DNA from: Tritrichomonas foetus
Taxonomy: Eukaryota > Parabasalia > Tritrichomonadida > Tritrichomonadidae
Assembly: GCA_001839685.1 (NCBI GenBank)
Contig: MLAK01001025.1
Location: 20,601-42,139, forward strand
Direction of reading: 5' to 3'
Length of the DNA: 21,539 nt
Each line of letters starts with the position of its first letter. Position 1 is the stretch's first letter. A program made the position numbers and the translations under genes. Below the pieces are notes generated by a model, which had not been told where the DNA came from, ran no database searches, and worked only from the letters and a program-made list of their open reading frames with translations. Positions 18,673 through 21,539 of this stretch are shown here, piece by piece.

Positions 18673-18846
18673 ATGCTGTCAAAAATTGTTATAACGTATG
18701 CTGATTCACAAGCAATTAATTTTGTTGAATTTTTTACACACCTAATTGAAAATAGTTCCAAAAATTATCTGTTTTATAAAATCGAAATGCGATTTTTCAA
18801 CAATATTTTCTTCAAGTTTCACACTCTGAGAAATGAATTGAATTAA
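18673..18846 (+). CDS. Short ORF, 57 aa, uncertain
   Basis: An ATG at 18673 opens 57 codons ending in TAA. The peptide (MLSKIVITYADSQAINFVEF ...) has a mixed, protein-like composition with evenly spread hydrophobic and charged residues rather than the low-complexity look of neighbouring frames. No clear initiator motif sits just upstream and no family is recognised. It could be a small gene, the remains of a larger one, or chance. Confidence 0.22.
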   Translation: MLSKIVITYADSQAINFVEFFTHLIENSSKNYLFYKIEMRFFNNIFFKFHTLRNELN

Positions 18847-19077
18847 GAAACATCTGATTCTATACAACATTCTGATTTTTCCTTGATATTCCTAGGAGCA
18901 ACTCATTATTTTTGTTTCTTGAGTTTTCAAAAATGAAATGATTCTGTTAATTTTGAATAGAATGATCTTTGTGAATCATTCATCAATAAAATTTACTTTT
19001 TCAATTGGAAAATAAACTTTCTCTTTCAATTTAATAACATTCATTGCCACACATCATCATCTCTTTTTTCCCAAATA

Positions 19078-19096
19078 CACAAGATAAACTGAATTC
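19078..19096 (+). repeat. 19-base direct repeat, copy 1
   Basis: CACAAGATAAACTGAATTC occurs here and again, identically, at 19282-19300. A CCAAAT lies just before this copy and a GCCAAATTTT lies further upstream of the other. It sits about 255 bases before the ATG at 19352. Confidence 0.9.
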
Positions 19097-19281
19097 CAGA
19101 AACTTCATCATCATGAAAGCATACCTAAAACAATTCAGAGTTCATAGAAAAAAAATGATTTAAATAACAATTTTCTGAATATACGATAATTATTTGAAAA
19201 TACATTGAAATTATTTTGTGCACTATTAAGGCCAACCATTCTCAATTTCTAACAAATATTGCCAAATTTTTACATATCAAT

Positions 19282-19300
19282 CACAAGATAAACTGAATTC
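19282..19300 (+). repeat. 19-base direct repeat, copy 2
   Basis: Second exact copy of CACAAGATAAACTGAATTC, 204 bases after the first and about 50 bases before the ATG at 19352. That distance is suitable for a promoter element. Confidence 0.9.
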
Positions 19301-19336
19301 TGATTTGATTTCTGAATCTCTCAATTGGGAAACGCC

Positions 19337-19343
19337 TCACTTT
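19337..19343 (+). promoter_or_regulatory. Initiator (Inr) of the pseudokinase gene
   Basis: TCACTTT begins 15 bases before the ATG at 19352 and fits the trichomonad initiator TCA+1-pyrimidine-T-A/T at the expected distance. It also argues that the ATG at 19352, not the in-frame TTG at 19325, is the start, because the TTG lies upstream of the predicted transcript start. Confidence 0.6.
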
Positions 19344-19351
19344 TTTTAATA

Positions 19352-21304
19352 ATGGCCAAAGAAAATAAAGGTAGCCAGCCCAAACCAAAATTCTTAGTCG
19401 ATGCTGAAACGATCGCTAAATATCAAGTTGAAGAAAATTTTCTATTCAGCAACTCTCAAGGTGACTTCAAACAAGCCACAAAGAAAGGTAAGAAATACTT
19501 CATCAAGACAATTCCAACACAAGATAACAGTCTCAGCATTGAAAATGAAAAAAGAGCTTATACCATTTGCTCTCAATCAGCTGTTTCTTCATTACATAGT
19601 GTTTTCGCTGAAGGAACAAACACACATATGGTCTACAAATTCAGACCAGGTGACCATCTTGAATTCGATGAAGAAAAAGAACCTGAATTGTTACCAGAAG
19701 TTATCCGTCAATTCGTCCGATTCTTAAATGGTCTCCACACCAAAGGTTTACTTTACTTGAATCCAAATCCAGCAGAATCTGCTCTTCTTACAGAAGAAGG
19801 AAGACTTTCTATCATTGGCCTTAACACTGTTTTCAAAATTGATGAACCAACAATTTCTCCATTCAACTCAATCGATGCTACACCATCAATTGGTACAGAT
19901 TGGCTCGTTCTTGGTGCATTTTGCAACTTCCTTTGCACTGGTGAAACAGGCATCACAGAAACAGGAGTTCAACCACAAGCAGGGCCTTCAGCTGAATGGA
20001 CCGAATTTGTTATGATGTGTTGCACACAATCGCAAGAACAAAGAAATGCATGGAATCCATTCGATCATGATTTCCTCAAAAACATCACATTAAAAGTTGA
20101 AGTCAAGTCAACTGGAATCACTGTTGACAGATTCTACTTAGAATGGGAAGATGGTGTCAAAGTTGGAATTGGTGACAGTTACATTCAAGTAAATGGTGAT
20201 GGCCTCACAATTGGTTCTTCAATCGATGATGAAGAAGCTTCTATAACTATTGGTGGTGATGGCTTAACCCTTGGTTCTGGTGATTATACACTGAACCTTG
20301 GTGCCAATGGTGTCACAGTCAAAGAGGGTCATGAAGAATTACTTGTACTTGGAAGTGAGGTAAATATCAACCTTCCTGAACATTCTCTTGTTTGTGGTGA
20401 CTCATTCAGGCTCCAAGTTGGTGGAGGTGAGCTTGTTATCGGCTCTGATGGTGTCAACAATGGAATTCCTGGTTTCAAAGTCGATATGAAAGGTGGCAAT
20501 TTCACAATTTCAAATGGCATCGAAACAGTCAGTGCTGGAAAAGATGGAATCGTTTGGGACTTTGAAGGAAATGGATTTTCAATTGGTCCAAGTGGTGTTA
20601 GAATGGCTGTTCTTCCATTTGCTATTGAACTCACAATTAGTCCAATTGGCCTTATTTTATCCTTTGGTGAAGCTTCAAGCATGAGTTTTGTCGTTAATGA
20701 GGGTTTCAAGATTCAACTCGGCGGAATCGAAACTAAAATCGATGGAGAAGGTCTTACATTAAGTGGTGAAGGACTTAATTTCAATCTCGGAAGGGGTGGA
20801 CCGAAATTCACAAATGAAAATGGTCCATTTGATTTCGGATCATTGGAAGTTTCTATTCCAGAATTAAATATAACCATTCCGCAATTACCACTTCCAAAGC
20901 CACCTTCGCCACCAAATGTTGGCCTTGGTATGCCATCAGTTCCATCAGTTCCAATTCCAAAGATTTCTTTCGGAAAGAGAGATGAAGATGCCGGGAAAGA
21001 TCTGCACAAGTGCCTCCAGGAAGGAGAAACAATTGAAAAAGAAGAAGACGTTATCAAGCTTGGTATCTTTGCTAAAAACAAGAGAAAGTTGGTTTACACA
21101 AGCCAAGATAGATTCTTCTATACTGATGAATCACATACTGTTAAAGGTAAAGTTTACCTTGATAAGAAGGCCAAAGTGGAAACAAAGAAAGATCAATTTT
21201 TGAAAGTTACTGGACCAAAGGGTAAATACAATTTCAGATTCTCCAGTTCAAATGACAGAGATGAATGGAAGAGACTCTTCGAAGAAGAAGTTTCCAAGCA
21301 ATAA
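19352..21304 (+). CDS. Pseudokinase / glycine-rich repeat / PDK1-type PH domain protein
   Basis: The protein is 650 residues from the ATG at 19352. Residues about 20-245 resemble a protein kinase: KYFIKTIP (K52) fits the ATP-binding Lys strand, SIENEKRAY the alpha-C Glu, and TDWLVLGAFCNFL (about 182-194) the D-x-W-x-LG helix. The catalytic loop reads GLLYLNPNPAES instead of HRDLKPEN, so the base Asp is Asn. The DFG position reads IIGLN with no Asp, and the APE motif is missing, so it should be inactive. Residues about 248-510 are Gly/Asp-rich repeats (GDGLTIGSS, GDGLTLGSG, GEGLTLSGEG) of probable beta structure. A proline-rich linker follows at 511-540. The C-terminus (about 566-648, LGIFAKNKRKLVYT ... 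RDEWKRLFEEEV) is a PH domain closest in pattern to that of PDK1 (GLFARRRQLLLT), so phosphoinositide binding is plausible. A regulatory scaffold is inferred. Confidence 0.8.
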   Translation: MAKENKGSQPKPKFLVDAETIAKYQVEENFLFSNSQGDFKQATKKGKKYFIKTIPTQDNSLSIENEKRAYTICSQSAVSSLHSVFAEGTNTHMVYKFRPGDHLEFDEEKEPELLPEVIRQFVRFLNGLHTKGLLYLNPNPAESALLTEEGRLSIIGLNTVFKIDEPTISPFNSIDATPSIGTDWLVLGAFCNFLCTGETGITETGVQPQAGPSAEWTEFVMMCCTQSQEQRNAWNPFDHDFLKNITLKVEVKSTGITVDRFYLEWEDGVKVGIGDSYIQVNGDGLTIGSSIDDEEASITIGGDGLTLGSGDYTLNLGANGVTVKEGHEELLVLGSEVNINLPEHSLVCGDSFRLQVGGGELVIGSDGVNNGIPGFKVDMKGGNFTISNGIETVSAGKDGIVWDFEGNGFSIGPSGVRMAVLPFAIELTISPIGLILSFGEASSMSFVVNEGFKIQLGGIETKIDGEGLTLSGEGLNFNLGRGGPKFTNENGPFDFGSLEVSIPELNITIPQLPLPKPPSPPNVGLGMPSVPSVPIPKISFGKRDEDAGKDLHKCLQEGETIEKEEDVIKLGIFAKNKRKLVYTSQDRFFYTDESHTVKGKVYLDKKAKVETKKDQFLKVTGPKGKYNFRFSSSNDRDEWKRLFEEEVSKQ

Positions 21305-21455
21305 GTAACTTATTTATATAAACAATATTCTTTTCTTGAGCATTTGTCCAAATATTTTATTTTTTTAATAACTTTGGATCCAATTGATGAAAATGTTTCA
21401 CTCTCTCTTGATCAATTAGAAACAAACTTCATTGAACAGGTTCCCGTCGTACCAT

Positions 21456-21500
21456 GAGTTGTGATAATTTGCAGCTTCGCTTCAAATTATCCCAACTCAA
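21456..21500. other. Strong hairpin, possible RNA element
   Basis: TGAGTTGTGATAATTTG (21456-21472) pairs with CAAATTATCCCAACTCA (21484-21500) over 17 positions with one mismatch. The 11-base loop itself contains AGC-TTC-GCT, which can form a small inner stem. The local GC content is higher than in the surrounding spacer. It lies about 150 bases after the pseudokinase stop. It could be a structured non-coding RNA, a 3' element, or a relic of an inverted-repeat element. It matches no RNA family I can name. Confidence 0.6.
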
Positions 21501-21539
21501 AATTCATGAATGAGAAAACCAACGAAATCATAAATGAAA

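Larger units (their letters stand above)
17529..19351. other. Long spacer with ORF remnants
   Basis: About 1.8 kb separates the Beclin gene from the pseudokinase gene and contains no clearly intact gene. The first 480 bases hold coding-like relics, described separately. The middle has two palindromes (18108-18119, 18146-18162), a 22-base A tract and a 57-codon ATG ORF at 18673. The last 300 bases carry a 19-base direct repeat and the initiator of the next gene. The rest is AT-rich sequence in which I see nothing. Confidence 0.5.

Noticed and set aside
19325..19351. Nine-codon extension of the pseudokinase gene
   Set aside because: It starts with TTG and lies across the predicted transcript start (TCACTTT at 19337).
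20329..21081. Two minus-strand ORFs of over 120 codons opposite the repeat domain
   Set aside because: Their Pro/Ser-rich products mirror the GGN-rich sense codons of the pseudokinase gene, and they lack starts with initiator motifs.
21430..21500. tRNA gene at the GGTTC-containing element
   Set aside because: No acceptor, anticodon or D-arm pairing can be placed around it; only the long hairpin is supported.

Overview
This window looks like nuclear DNA of a flagellated, compact, AT-rich eukaryote, most likely a parabasalid (trichomonad, Tritrichomonas-like). That assignment is inference. It rests on long intronless genes, use of all three standard stop codons, very AT-rich spacers and a flagellar transport gene. 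Several starts also have a TCA+1-type initiator within about 40 bases, with the clearest case TCACTTT 13 bases before the ATG at 19352. Relics of Rab-like GTPase and discoidin-like (F5/8 type C) sequences fit the large families known in trichomonads. I saw no tRNA, rRNA, CRISPR or intact transposon.

Layout. 1-130 holds a 19-base minisatellite. 331-3888 (-) encodes IFT122 of the IFT-A complex. 4407-7493 (+) encodes a very long coiled-coil protein with an 18-base tandem repeat. 7729-8751 (-) is a class I methyltransferase of the METTL13/EEF1AKMT4 type with an acidic tail. 9391-10422 (-) is an unrecognised coiled-coil protein. 10808-11692 (+) is a single-pass membrane protein with a histidine-rich tail. 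12310-13138 is a gene graveyard: a broken Rab-like GTPase followed directly by a broken discoidin-like domain. 13209-13748 (+) is a small probable secreted protein. 14331-15875 (-) is an RNF10-family RING E3 ligase. 16440-17528 (+) is a divergent Beclin 1/Atg6. 17529-19351 is mostly spacer with ORF remnants, a poly-A tract and small repeats. 19352-21304 (+) is a pseudokinase with a glycine-rich repeat region and a PDK1-type PH domain. A strong hairpin lies at 21456-21500.

The genes do not form one pathway. They look like independent housekeeping genes (flagellum, autophagy/PI3K complex, ribosome-linked ubiquitination, protein methylation) mixed with lineage-specific genes. The most novel item is the pseudokinase/repeat/PH protein. 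Next are the Beclin without an evident coiled coil and the histidine-rich membrane protein. Functional assignments are from recalled family features and motif reading, not from database searches.
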